This document shows positions 15,275-24,839 of a DNA stretch of 34,419 nt, one piece after another (position 1 is the stretch's first letter; every line of letters begins with the position of its first letter). The DNA is taken from NCBI GenBank assembly GCA_017536635.1, contig JAFXHA010000015.1:1-34419 (forward strand), given 5' to 3'. The notes beneath the pieces are model-generated. The model did not search any database and had not been told where the DNA came from. It saw only the letters and a list, made by a program, of their open reading frames with translations. Position numbers and translations under genes: made by a program. The stretch is from Clostridia bacterium. Its GTDB lineage: Bacteria; Bacillota; Clostridia; Oscillospirales; CAG-272.

Positions 15275-18200
15275 AAAGATTGTCGGATATATCAGTCGGG
15301 CAGATCGGCTCGATGTCAAATATCTTCGCCGCGTGAGTTGAGTATATTCCTATTCTGTCGATAGGTCGTGCGAACATTCGGCTGAGAGCCTCGCGATAAT
15401 AGTATAGCTGAGACGAATGTCTTGCCGTGAGCGTTGCAATGGCTGCTTTGTCGTCGCTAAGCTCTTCGCGTGTGAGTCGGTCGGTCTTGTAGTCGAACAG
15501 GCAAAGCTTGCCGTCGGCATCCTCGATAACGATGTCGATAACACCCTGTACCGCAAGCTCCTCGCCTGCGATCTCGGCACGCAAAGAGCTGTCCGTGGTA
15601 AATGCCCCGGCAGGCATCAGAACGTTGAATCTTTGCTCGCGCCAGATGTTCTTTGCCGAAAGAATCAGGCTCATCAGCTCGCTGTAAGGCAATTTCTCAA
15701 GCTCAGATACGTAAATAAGCTCGTCTGCACGGGCAGGGAGAAATTTCTTTTCGATGAGATACGCGATCTCCTCGGCTACGGCGTTCTCACCGCGAGAGGC
15801 AAGGCGCGAAAAATCACAGAACTGTAAAAACGCGTGCGTCGCCGTGCCGCGCTCTGCCGAGGTCGCCTTGTGGACATCACTGCCGTACAGGAAATAATCG
15901 GGTGTGAAGCTATCGCGCTCCTCAATTTCATTAAATCTGAGAGAGAGCTCGGATTCGGCGCGGCTTTCATCAAGCACGTCGGGGGAGAGTCTTGATACAG
16001 AGATCTTTGCGGGCAGATGCGAGAGCGCACCGTGCGTATATCTGAAGGAATAATCGGCGCGCAGCTTTTTAAGCAGCTCCTCGTCGGGAAGCTCCGCACG
16101 GCGCTCCTGCTCGAATATCATTTCCTTGCTCTCACGGATAATATCCTGCGTGTTAAGAAGATGCAGTCTGTAAGGCTCATCGTCGGGAACGTCGATCCCG
16201 ATCGCGTCAAAGATCCATTCAAGATAGGAGCTTGCCGCATATACCGTGCTGTCGCCGCCGAATATCCTGCGTTGCTTTGCCGAGCCGAGAATAGTCTCGC
16301 GCGATCGCGTAGCATAGAATTGACCTACGACGTAGAGCCGCTCTCTCGCGCGGGTCAGCGCAACGTAGAGTATACGCATCTCGTCCTCAACGTTTTCCTG
16401 CGTTATCTTCATCGCGATCGCCTCGCGCATAGGTGTGTTGAGCTTTGCAAATCCGCCCTCGTCGGCAAGCTTCATAGCAATGCCAAAGGGGTGCTTGAAG
16501 CAGAGATCCTTTGTGGCGTCCTTTGAGCTGAACAAAGCGCCGCAGCCGCAAATAAAGCAAACGGGGAACTCAAGTCCCTTGGAGTCGTGTATGGTAGTAA
16601 CCTTAACGCTGTCCGAGCGCTTGTCCTTGGCCGAAAGCGGCATCTTCTGATCGCTTTCAATGATCGAATCTATGTAGCTTATAAAATTGTAAAGTCCCTT
16701 GAACGAGCCGTTTTCGAATTTTCGCGCATATTCGTAGAGCTGCATAAGATTTGCCTTCGCGCCGTTTTCCACGCGATCGGATACAAGTCCCGAAGCAATA
16801 AATTCGTCGGTGGAATACAGATATTTCAAAAATTTGTCTACCGATACCGACTGCGCGTAAAATCTCCACGAGTCAAGCTTTTGTGAGAATTCGGCACATT
16901 TTTTGCCAAGCGATGAATCCTGCTCGGCACAGACGAGCAGAGCATCGTAGAGAGAATCAGCCGCTTCGCCGCATTCTCTTATGAGCAAAAGCTCTTCCAT
17001 AGAAAAATCAAATATCGGCGAGCGCATCGCACCCGCAAGATATACGTCGCGGCGCGGATTGTCCACGGCGTTGAGGATCGAAAGGATCATGAGCACGTCG
17101 GGGCTCTTGAAATATTTGTCCGAGTCGTTCGAGGATACGTTGATGCCGCGGGATTTAAGCTCGGTCGCCACCGTGCTTCCAAAATGGCCGCCGCGGTAGA
17201 GTACCGCGATGTCGGACGGACGTATCTTCTGACCGTTCTCAAGCGTTCCGTCGGCAAGCAGCTCGCATATTCTATCGGCGATATATACCGCCTCGGCGTT
17301 AGCGAACTCGGAGAGCTGCTGCTCGGTGTAAATACCTGACTTTCTTTCGCTTTGCGACGGATAGAATATCGCTGTGATCTCCGCTTTTGCGGAAGGCTCC
17401 TTTGGGGGCTTTTTCGTAAATACGAGATCGTCATCGGCAGTGTATCCGATATCCCCGCGAGAGCCGTAAAACAAGCGTGCGCATACCTTGTTAGAGGTGT
17501 CGATTATCGGCTTACTGCAACGGAAGTTGTTCGACATCAGTATGGTCTCTCCGAGAGATCCGTCCGCTTCAGGTGTCTCGTGGAGAGGGAAGTTAGCTCT
17601 ATAGCTTGAGAAAAGCTGTGGCTTTGCTCCGCGGAAGGTGTAAATGCTCTGCTTGACGTCGCCGACCATAAATCTGTTGGTGGGTGTGGAGATTGCTCGG
17701 AAGATAAGATCCTGCACACCGTCGACGTCCTGATATTCGTCAATGTATACGTCAGTGAACTGCTCGGCATAGCTTTTCGCAAGAGGCGTGGGCTCGCCGT
17801 GCTCGTCGACGAGTAGCTTCAGCGTAAAGCGCTTGATGTCCGAAAAGGTAACCAGATTTCTTCTTCGCTTTTCTTCGGAAAAGTTCTTTTCGAATTCACA
17901 AAGAGTCCTGTAAAGCAGCTCGACGTTATTCGCAGTTGCTCTCATACATTTTGAAAGATTTTCGGGTGATAGAGTAAAAAAGTCCTTTTTGAAATCGTCT
18001 ATCTTTTTCTTGAATGCAGAGCGAACGAACTTGTAATAATCCGTGTCTATATTCTGTGCGATCTTTTTGGAAAAACGAAGATCGGGATAAGCTATGGAAT
18101 TCAGCTCGTCCCGCAGGACATAATATGAATTTTCCGACGGTTCAGTGAGGATAGCCTTGATACGCTCGCAGAGCGCAAGGTCGTGATAAAATGCCTTCAG

Positions 18201-18938
18201 ATGAGACGCCGCATCGGGATCGTCCTCAAAGAGCTCGCACTCGTGCTTGTAAAAATTATGATAATCCTCAAGCTCCCAAAGTATACCTTCGGCGATCATT
18301 TTGCCGTATGAAGAATCTAAAAAATTCTTGTCGGCATACTCAAAAAGCTCGGATGCGTGATTGCTGAGAAATTCTATGCCCTCGGGAATATCGAGCGTGT
18401 GCGAGTAAAGGTCGAGAAACACGTCTGTCTGCGACTCGGAATCCTTGAGACTTGAAAAACATTCGCAAAAGAGCGGATACTGTGGCTCAATGCTGTAAAA
18501 ATGGTCTACTGTCTCCTGCATAAGTCGCTTGGAGATAATGTCTATTTCGGTCGCGTCGGCGATCCTGAATGATGACGAAAGCCCGACCTCAGAAAAATTA
18601 CGGCGCAGAATATCAAGATAAAAGGAGTCTATGGTGCATATCTTCGCATTGCCGAGCTTTATAAGCTGACTTTGAAGATGCGCGTTGTCGGGATGCTCGG
18701 CTATCGCGTCTCCGAGCGCAGATGAGATCTTTGCTTTAAGATCGGATGCCGCTGAGCGCGTGAAGGTAACTATAAGCATTTTCGCTATATCGCGCGGCTC
18801 CTCTGTGCCGGATATATCACGGATTATTCTTTCGGTAAGGGTAGAGGTCTTTCCCGAGCCCGCCGCAGCGCTTACCAGAAGCGTTTTACCGTGCGTGCTT
18901 ATAGCCGCACTTTGTGCTGTTGTCCAAGTATTAGCCAC
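15273..18938 (-). CDS. addA: ATP-dependent helicase/nuclease subunit A (AddA)
   Basis: A 1221-residue UvrD-like superfamily 1 helicase with a C-terminal RecB-family nuclease. It processes double-strand breaks for RecA together with AddB. Visible: Q-motif start (WTTAQSAAI), Walker A AAAGSGKTS at 24-32, helicase motif II DEYQD at 400-404 followed by VGDVKQSIYTFRGA, motif V VTTIHDSKGLEFPVCF, motif VI YVALTRARERLYV, and the nuclease site IDIVIED...LFDYKTDRL (DYK at 1149-1151) with QLYYY. Length is normal (~1200-1240). The start is GTG (18938), 7-8 bases after AAGGAGG. That Shine-Dalgarno overlaps the addB stop, so translation is probably coupled to addB. Confidence 0.97.
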   Translation of the reverse strand: MANTWTTAQSAAISTHGKTLLVSAAAGSGKTSTLTERIIRDISGTEEPRDIAKMLIVTFTRSAASDLKAKISSALGDAIAEHPDNAHLQSQLIKLGNAKICTIDSFYLDILRRNFSEVGLSSSFRIADATEIDIISKRLMQETVDHFYSIEPQYPLFCECFSSLKDSESQTDVFLDLYSHTLDIPEGIEFLSNHASELFEYADKNFLDSSYGKMIAEGILWELEDYHNFYKHECELFEDDPDAASHLKAFYHDLALCERIKAILTEPSENSYYVLRDELNSIAYPDLRFSKKIAQNIDTDYYKFVRSAFKKKIDDFKKDFFTLSPENLSKCMRATANNVELLYRTLCEFEKNFSEEKRRRNLVTFSDIKRFTLKLLVDEHGEPTPLAKSYAEQFTDVYIDEYQDVDGVQDLIFRAISTPTNRFMVGDVKQSIYTFRGAKPQLFSSYRANFPLHETPEADGSLGETILMSNNFRCSKPIIDTSNKVCARLFYGSRGDIGYTADDDLVFTKKPPKEPSAKAEITAIFYPSQSERKSGIYTEQQLSEFANAEAVYIADRICELLADGTLENGQKIRPSDIAVLYRGGHFGSTVATELKSRGINVSSNDSDKYFKSPDVLMILSILNAVDNPRRDVYLAGAMRSPIFDFSMEELLLIRECGEAADSLYDALLVCAEQDSSLGKKCAEFSQKLDSWRFYAQSVSVDKFLKYLYSTDEFIASGLVSDRVENGAKANLMQLYEYARKFENGSFKGLYNFISYIDSIIESDQKMPLSAKDKRSDSVKVTTIHDSKGLEFPVCFICGCGALFSSKDATKDLCFKHPFGIAMKLADEGGFAKLNTPMREAIAMKITQENVEDEMRILYVALTRARERLYVVGQFYATRSRETILGSAKQRRIFGGDSTVYAASSYLEWIFDAIGIDVPDDEPYRLHLLNTQDIIRESKEMIFEQERRAELPDEELLKKLRADYSFRYTHGALSHLPAKISVSRLSPDVLDESRAESELSLRFNEIEERDSFTPDYFLYGSDVHKATSAERGTATHAFLQFCDFSRLASRGENAVAEEIAYLIEKKFLPARADELIYVSELEKLPYSELMSLILSAKNIWREQRFNVLMPAGAFTTDSSLRAEIAGEELAVQGVIDIVIEDADGKLCLFDYKTDRLTREELSDDKAAIATLTARHSSQLYYYREALSRMFARPIDRIGIYSTHAAKIFDIEPICPTDISDNL

Positions 18939-18950
18939 ACTCTTACCTCC

Positions 18951-21900
18951 TTAAAAGTTCATTTTTCTACATACGGGTAGCATATCGCAGTACTTGCAAG
19001 GATCGTTTGCCCCATTCTGAACGGGCAGGGCAGATGCTCTGCCTGCGAATATCTCCTCGCCTATTGCCTTGATTGTGTCCTCGATTTCGGTGCAAAGCAC
19101 GTCAAGCTCTTCCTTGCCTATAAGAGATGCGCCCGAGAGTTCCTCACCCTTTTTGGCGCTTGCCCCGAGAAGCAGGGATTTGTCGTGTGAGCGGCTGACC
19201 GCGTCTATGACCTCGGGCTCGTTGAGTATAACGCCCTCACGCAATATTTGCTTTTCGGCAAGCGCTGATATGGTCTCCTCGTCGGAGTAATCGGCAAGCG
19301 ATACCGCTGAAATTCCCGACGAAAGATATACCACGCTTGCGGGAATGAGCGTCTCGCCGTCAGAGATGCCCGCCGAGCGTATAAATTTTGCGCCCGGAGC
19401 GCGACAAAGAGCGAACAGATATATCAGCATCTGTATGTTAAAGCCCTGACGCACCGAGTCAAGCGAAAAATGCTGCGCTTTGTTCTTGTAGTCGACTACG
19501 CGCACGTAAACGTGTCCGTTGTGCTTCCATACGTCCACTCTGTCGACTATGCCGCTTATAACTATTCGGTCGCCGTCGTCGGTCTTGAGAATGATAGGCT
19601 GAGGATTTTCATCCTTGCCGTTTATGTTCAGCTCGAAGAACGTGGGACGGAAATCCGAATCCGAAAACTCGTTTACGAGATTGCGTATCATAAGCAGGGA
19701 AAGTCGGTGCAGCTTTTCGTAAAGATGCGCCATTCTGCCCGTGCGTTGATATCCCGGAGGACATATCGTTTCAATATATTCGCGTACCGTACGCTCGGTG
19801 AGCCGTATTATCTCGTCATTCGAGAGCATCGGCGCCGATGGATCGCTTGGGATAGCAACGGCTATCATGTTCTCGAGAATATCGTGTATAAATGTACCTA
19901 TGTCGCTTGCGCGGAAGCTGCCGCTCTTTTTCTCGCGCAGACCAAGCACGTATTTTGTGTAATATTTAAAGGGGCAGGACAGATAGGTATTGAGCTTGCT
20001 CGGCGAGAGATAGAGCGTGTTGCCAAGCCTATTCTTAACGATTTTTCGGTCTATATCACACTCGGTAGAGGATACCTTTCCGATCGAGAGCTTGTCAATA
20101 AGCGGTATCTGCTCCGCAAGCGCGATCTTGAGCGCCTCGCCGTCAGAGCTGCCCGAAAGAGAGCGCAAATGCGCCGCCGCAGCTTTTGGAGATGCGGAAA
20201 GATAGTGCAGATCGTCTGCCTGATATCTATGAGGCGTTATTCCAAACATCTTTTTAACTCTCGTAAATGGGAGAGAGGGGGTGAGATCCTTGCCCTCAAA
20301 GTTTACGAGTGAGGTAAAAAGAAACAGCTTTTCCGAGGGCATTGAAAATACCCTCTTGATATACATAAGCTCGTCGGACGAGCGCATATCGCAGTTTGAC
20401 GATATCTCCACTCCGAGATCCATCAGAGCGTTTTTGTCGGCATCGCTGAAAACCCCGCCGTCAATAACGGGCGCGGGGAATGAGCCCTCGGTAAGTCCGA
20501 GCACAAAAACGAATTTTGGTTCAGCCGCGCGCATCATTGACGCAGAGCCTACCGTAACCTCGTCGACAGAGGTTGGGATAGAACCTATCTCAGTCTTTGA
20601 AAATACGGTTTTGAGGATAGCGAAAAATTCCTCGACGGAGGCTTCCTCGCCCTCGGATACCTGTGCTATGTCCGCAAGTGTCTGAGGAATTATTTTTATC
20701 AGCGAAAGGTATTCCTCGGCTCTCTTTTTGTTGCCGAACGCAAGCTCCTTTTGAGCAAGCGCGGATATTCTTTTGCCAAGACCTATTTCCTTGGTGTATT
20801 CAAAGGTTATGCGACACATATCGGATACGTCCTGTGCCGCCTCAAGCTTGTCAAACAGCGAAAAAAGCGGATCGAGAACGGCAGATCTTGCCGCGTTGGC
20901 TCTTGCGAGTATGTCCTTTGCACGATCGGACATCGTCGCCGAAAAGCCGTCGGGATTCATAGTCCACTCGCGCTCCTTGAAGCCGTTGCCCGAAATGCTC
21001 CAGGTGCCTACGTACTCCTCGAACAGATCGGCATCTCTGAGCGAGACGTCGCAGAGTCCCGTCTTTACGTGAGATATAACGTCCTCGCCGCGATAGCCGT
21101 AAATGCGTATCTGCAAGGCGGAGAGCAAAAATTTTACAGGAGGGAGCGAGAGGATATCGGTCTTTTCCGAGAAGAAAAAGGGAATATCCGCCTTTTCCAA
21201 CGCAGGCTCTATTATTCCTCGGTAGAAATCGGCATCTCGCATTACTACGGCGATATCGCGGCATCTTGCGCCGTCGCGAAGAAGCTTGCATATCCACGCC
21301 GCAACGGCTTCTGCCTCGGCGTACGCGTTGTCGCATATCTCCATAACTATCGCGCCGTCTGCCTCAGGCGCCGTGTCCTTAATACCCGAGAGAGAGGAGC
21401 TCCATATGTTATCCGATAAAAACGCAAGCGCATCGGAACAAAATCTGTAAGAGGCGTCAAGCACCGTTACGGTAGGCCTCTTGCCGCACTCGTCGGCAGA
21501 TCGCATAAGCCTGCGCAGAGAATCCTCAACGCTCATCGTGCTCATATCCGAATGATCGGGAGAGGGCAGAGGTACGCTTATGACGACCTTGTCGGCATCT
21601 GCAAAAAGATGCTTAATTACCTTGTGCTCGATTGCCGTAAATGAGCTGAAGGAATCGATATATACGCTGTATCCCTTGAAAAACGAGTTTTTTGAGAGAA
21701 CGTCGCAGAGCTTTGAAAGATCGTCGGAGCTGTCGTTGTAGCTTTCGCTTATCTTGTTCTGATAAGCGGCGTATATAAGCGAGAGATCCGAGAGCCTGTC
21801 CGAGAACGGAGTGCCTTTTTCGGAGCGCTCAAATGCGCGCTCAAGCTGTGCGGGAGAGATGCCGGATGCCTTGAGCTCCCCTATTGCCGAGAGCATAATG

Positions 21901-22253
21901 TCAGAGAGCGCCGCGTCGCTTTGAGCGGTCCTGCCGTAGATCTTGAGCAGGGGAGCGAGCTCGCGCAGATTCTGCCACATTATGAGATTCTTTATGGGAG
22001 TTGTGGCGTAGTTGTATGAGAGACCGCCAAGCTCTCTGAAAACTCTGTTGCTAAGTCGCGAGAAATTAAGCACCTCAAGACGTAGCTGTGCCGACGGCGA
22101 AAGGCGCTCCAGAGATTTGCGCTCCGCTTGGACCGCTTCCTGCTCGGGAACTATTAAAAATACCGATCTTTGCGCAGCAATATCCTCGGATATCATATCG
22201 AATATCCGGGACGTCTTTCCACTACCTGCTTTACCGAAAATAAAATTTATCAT
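18951..22253 (-). CDS. addB: ATP-dependent helicase/nuclease subunit B (AddB)
   Basis: A 1100-residue AddB-type subunit. Walker A GKAGSGKT is at residues 7-14, and the C-terminal PD-(D/E)XK nuclease has VISGIVDRVDVWKHNG...VVDYKNKAQ. The iron-sulfur cluster cysteines are C in YLSCPFKYY plus C1086, C1089 and C1095 (CKYCDMLPVC), the pattern that staples the AddB nuclease domain. AddB recognises Chi and cuts the 5' strand in known AddAB enzymes. Length is slightly under the Bacillus protein (1166). GGGAGAG precedes the ATG. It is the first gene of the addBA operon. Confidence 0.96.
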   Translation of the reverse strand: MINFIFGKAGSGKTSRIFDMISEDIAAQRSVFLIVPEQEAVQAERKSLERLSPSAQLRLEVLNFSRLSNRVFRELGGLSYNYATTPIKNLIMWQNLRELAPLLKIYGRTAQSDAALSDIMLSAIGELKASGISPAQLERAFERSEKGTPFSDRLSDLSLIYAAYQNKISESYNDSSDDLSKLCDVLSKNSFFKGYSVYIDSFSSFTAIEHKVIKHLFADADKVVISVPLPSPDHSDMSTMSVEDSLRRLMRSADECGKRPTVTVLDASYRFCSDALAFLSDNIWSSSLSGIKDTAPEADGAIVMEICDNAYAEAEAVAAWICKLLRDGARCRDIAVVMRDADFYRGIIEPALEKADIPFFFSEKTDILSLPPVKFLLSALQIRIYGYRGEDVISHVKTGLCDVSLRDADLFEEYVGTWSISGNGFKEREWTMNPDGFSATMSDRAKDILARANAARSAVLDPLFSLFDKLEAAQDVSDMCRITFEYTKEIGLGKRISALAQKELAFGNKKRAEEYLSLIKIIPQTLADIAQVSEGEEASVEEFFAILKTVFSKTEIGSIPTSVDEVTVGSASMMRAAEPKFVFVLGLTEGSFPAPVIDGGVFSDADKNALMDLGVEISSNCDMRSSDELMYIKRVFSMPSEKLFLFTSLVNFEGKDLTPSLPFTRVKKMFGITPHRYQADDLHYLSASPKAAAAHLRSLSGSSDGEALKIALAEQIPLIDKLSIGKVSSTECDIDRKIVKNRLGNTLYLSPSKLNTYLSCPFKYYTKYVLGLREKKSGSFRASDIGTFIHDILENMIAVAIPSDPSAPMLSNDEIIRLTERTVREYIETICPPGYQRTGRMAHLYEKLHRLSLLMIRNLVNEFSDSDFRPTFFELNINGKDENPQPIILKTDDGDRIVISGIVDRVDVWKHNGHVYVRVVDYKNKAQHFSLDSVRQGFNIQMLIYLFALCRAPGAKFIRSAGISDGETLIPASVVYLSSGISAVSLADYSDEETISALAEKQILREGVILNEPEVIDAVSRSHDKSLLLGASAKKGEELSGASLIGKEELDVLCTEIEDTIKAIGEEIFAGRASALPVQNGANDPCKYCDMLPVCRKMNF

Positions 22254-22288
22254 CGTGCTCTCCCAAAATCAAAATTTTATACACAGTA

Positions 22289-22317
22289 ATTATATCATAA
22301 ATACTGAGCAAAAACAA
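22289..22317 (-). promoter_or_regulatory. extended -10 promoter for addBA
   Basis: Minus strand: TTGTTT (22317-22312), 17 bp, TGA-TATAAT with the -10 at 22294-22289. It lies 36 bp before the addB start. Confidence 0.6.
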
Positions 22318-22414
22318 GAATACTAAGATAAATTTATATATTTAAATATATTTATTGCAAAAAATCCCCATATTACAAGATTATTCAATAACTATTACAA
22401 ATTTCTTCATAAAA

Positions 22415-22444
22415 TTATCACAAAAAAGTTTTATACTATATAAT
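22415..22444 (+). promoter_or_regulatory. candidate sigma-A promoter for the HtrA gene
   Basis: TTATCA (22415-22420), 18 bp, TATAAT (22439-22444), giving a short leader with AAGGAGG (22470-22476). Confidence 0.55.
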
Positions 22445-22481
22445 GTAAAGCTTTAAATTATATCCCTACAAGGAGGAATTT

Positions 22482-24047
22482 ATGGACGATATCAGTAAAA
22501 ATAATGATCTTGAAAAAGATACTGAAATAAATAATGACATTGAAAATGAAGGAGGGCAAACTAATGCCGAAGCTGACAGTAAAGCAAGTGAGATCGATAG
22601 CATCGAAAGCAAAAAAGAAGACCTCGAAGCAGGTCCGTTACAACAAGAGATTCATTCTCAAGCAGGGAAGATCGGTAATGAAGAAAATAGCGCTTCTGAA
22701 GCGACAGCTTCGTTCGATAGTAAAGTAAGTGACGAGGCTCCGAAATATTCAACAAGCTATACGCCGCCCTATTACGTTCCGAATTTTACCGTAGCACAGC
22801 CGAACGCTTCAGCGGACAGCCGTACTGCGCAGAGCGCGCCAAAGCCCAAGAAAAAGCGTACTTGGCTCATTCCGGTAATTGCTATCGTAGTAGTCGTTGC
22901 GCTTATCCTTGTCGGTTGTCTTGGAATCGGAATAGGATATATAATCCACAACATTTTTAACTATGATTACGATTACGTGGTAGAAGCAGATACTTCAGAT
23001 GCTTCGGTAAACGATATCGGCGACGAAACGGTAACCATCATAAAAAACGACGGTTCAATTGAGGTAGACGAGCAGCTTGGTTCAACGGGATACTCGGGAC
23101 TCAGCGTTTCCGAGATAACCGCGCTCGTTGCCGATAGCGTGGTCGAGATAAATACCTCGCTTACCGTTAATTCCGCGTTTTACGGACAGTATATTACGAG
23201 CGGCGCGGGAAGCGGAGTGATAATCGGTGAGGTGAAGGGCTCTCACGCTTATTATATCATCACCAACCACCACGTTATAGACGGTGCCGATTCGATAACC
23301 GTAAGACTTCGCAACGGAACCTCTTATTCCGCAACGGTAGTCGGAAGCAGCGAGCTTGACGATATCGCGCTTTTAAGGATCGTAGAGCCGGACGGTAAAA
23401 AGCTGACCACCGCAACCCTCGGTAAGAGTGCAAATCTCAAGGTGGGAGACGGAGTTGTGGCAATAGGAAATCCGCTTGGAACTCTCGGCGGAACGGTAAC
23501 CGATGGAATTATCAGCGCACTTGACAGAGAAATAATGGTCGAGAATAACGTAATGGTGCTGCTTCAGACAAATGCGGCTATAAATCCCGGTAACTCGGGC
23601 GGAGGACTTTTTAATTCCGCAGGAGAACTTATAGGAGTAGTAAACGCAAAGCAGTCGGATACGGGCATTGAGGGACTTGGATTCGCTATACCGATAGACA
23701 GAGCGTCGGAGTGCGTTGAGGATATCCTGGAATACGGATACGTAACGGGACATCCATCGCTCGGCGTCAAGGTCCAGAACGTTTCTGTAACTTCAGGATT
23801 TTCTTCGTCCACTCACGTTCAGGTAACGAAGGCCGTGGCAAATGCCGATCTTGCGGTAGGCGACGTTATATGCGCGGTCAACGGCACCGCGGTTACTTCG
23901 ATAGCGACCTTTAACGCCGCCGTTTATCAGCTGAATATCGGCGATGAGGTAACGGTGCAGGTAATATATAAAAACTCCCTTGGGCAGACCGTAACGGGAA
24001 ATAAAACGGTAAGAGTAATAGAATATAATCCCAATAGCTTTTCGTAA
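22482..24047 (+). CDS. htrA: membrane-anchored HtrA/DegP-family serine protease with PDZ domain
   Basis: A 521-residue protein. Residues 1-120 are an acidic, Glu/Asp/Ser-rich cytoplasmic segment. A basic stop (KPKKKR) precedes one membrane helix at ~128-155. The extracytoplasmic trypsin-like domain carries His264 (TNHHVID), Asp294 (DDIALLRI) and Ser372 (NPGNSGGGLF). A PDZ domain occupies ~425-515 (GHPSLGVKVQNV...VGDVICAVNGTAV). HtrA proteases degrade or refold misfolded exported proteins. The full catalytic triad is present, so it should be active. The ribosome binding site is AAGGAGG. It lies directly before a two-component system, reminiscent of HtrB-CssRS. The ~120-residue acidic cytoplasmic tail is long for the family. 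Confidence 0.95.
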   Translation: MDDISKNNDLEKDTEINNDIENEGGQTNAEADSKASEIDSIESKKEDLEAGPLQQEIHSQAGKIGNEENSASEATASFDSKVSDEAPKYSTSYTPPYYVPNFTVAQPNASADSRTAQSAPKPKKKRTWLIPVIAIVVVVALILVGCLGIGIGYIIHNIFNYDYDYVVEADTSDASVNDIGDETVTIIKNDGSIEVDEQLGSTGYSGLSVSEITALVADSVVEINTSLTVNSAFYGQYITSGAGSGVIIGEVKGSHAYYIITNHHVIDGADSITVRLRNGTSYSATVVGSSELDDIALLRIVEPDGKKLTTATLGKSANLKVGDGVVAIGNPLGTLGGTVTDGIISALDREIMVENNVMVLLQTNAAINPGNSGGGLFNSAGELIGVVNAKQSDTGIEGLGFAIPIDRASECVEDILEYGYVTGHPSLGVKVQNVSVTSGFSSSTHVQVTKAVANADLAVGDVICAVNGTAVTSIATFNAAVYQLNIGDEVTVQVIYKNSLGQTVTGNKTVRVIEYNPNSFS

Positions 24048-24062
24048 GCAGGATTTACCGTG

Positions 24063-24095
24063 AGAGCCGTCGCGATATTGACGACGGCTCTTTTA
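24063..24095 (+). terminator. terminator between htrA and the two-component system
   Basis: AGAGCCGTCG (24063-24072), 9-base loop, CGACGGCTCT (24082-24091), then TTT. The U-tract is short, so read-through into the response regulator is likely. Confidence 0.65.
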
Positions 24096-24114
24096 AAAGA
24101 AAAAAGGAGAAAAA

Positions 24115-24804
24115 ATGTATAACATTCTTGTTGTTGATGATGAGGCGAGAATTCGCTCAATAATAAAGAAATACGCGGAGTTTGAAGGCTATCGGGTATA
24201 TGAAGCAGCCGACGGAATGGAAGCGGTGCATCTTTGCCGTTCAAACGAGTTCGATATCGTTATTATGGATATCATGATGCCCGAGCTTGACGGATTTTCG
24301 GCATGCCGTGAGATAAGAAAGAATTCGCAGATACCGATAATAATGCTTTCCGCAAGAGGAGAGGAATACGATAAGATAAACGGCTTTGAGCTGGGTATCG
24401 ACGATTACGTTACCAAGCCCTTTTCTCCTAAGGAGCTTATGCTCAGGATAGAAGCGGTAATGAAACGAGTCAAATCTACCGCGGCACAGAATAAAAAGAA
24501 GGAAAACGTCGTTGTCAGCTTTGATAACGGCGGACTTAAAGCTGACATAACCGCGCGAATAGTCTACATAGACGACGAGCGCGTAGATATGTCTCCTAAG
24601 GAGTACGATCTGCTTTTCTATATGATAGAGAACAGAAATATAGCGCTCTCTCGCGAAAAGCTTATAAGCGACGTCTGGGGATACGATTTCTTCGGCGATA
24701 TAAGAACGCTCGATACTCACGTAAAGCTTTTGCGCAAGAGCCTTGGCAGATATGCGAGAATGATAGTTACCCTGCGCGGAGTAGGATACAGATTCGAGGG
24801 CTGA
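24115..24804 (+). CDS. OmpR/PhoB-family response regulator
   Basis: A 229-residue two-domain regulator. The receiver domain spans 1-118 with acidic D8/D9, phospho-acceptor D52 (IVIMDIMMPELDG) and K101 (YVTKPF). The winged-helix DNA-binding domain spans about 130-229 (VDMSPKEYDLLFYMIEN...VWGYDFFGDIRTLDTHVKLL...LRGVGYRFE). The AAAAAGGAG ribosome binding site is close. It is followed after 35 bases by its cognate kinase and preceded by htrA, so regulation of htrA is plausible. Confidence 0.96.
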   Translation: MYNILVVDDEARIRSIIKKYAEFEGYRVYEAADGMEAVHLCRSNEFDIVIMDIMMPELDGFSACREIRKNSQIPIIMLSARGEEYDKINGFELGIDDYVTKPFSPKELMLRIEAVMKRVKSTAAQNKKKENVVVSFDNGGLKADITARIVYIDDERVDMSPKEYDLLFYMIENRNIALSREKLISDVWGYDFFGDIRTLDTHVKLLRKSLGRYARMIVTLRGVGYRFEG

Positions 24805-24839
24805 TGTCCTGACTGAATTTTTGGAAAGGAGGTAAATAT

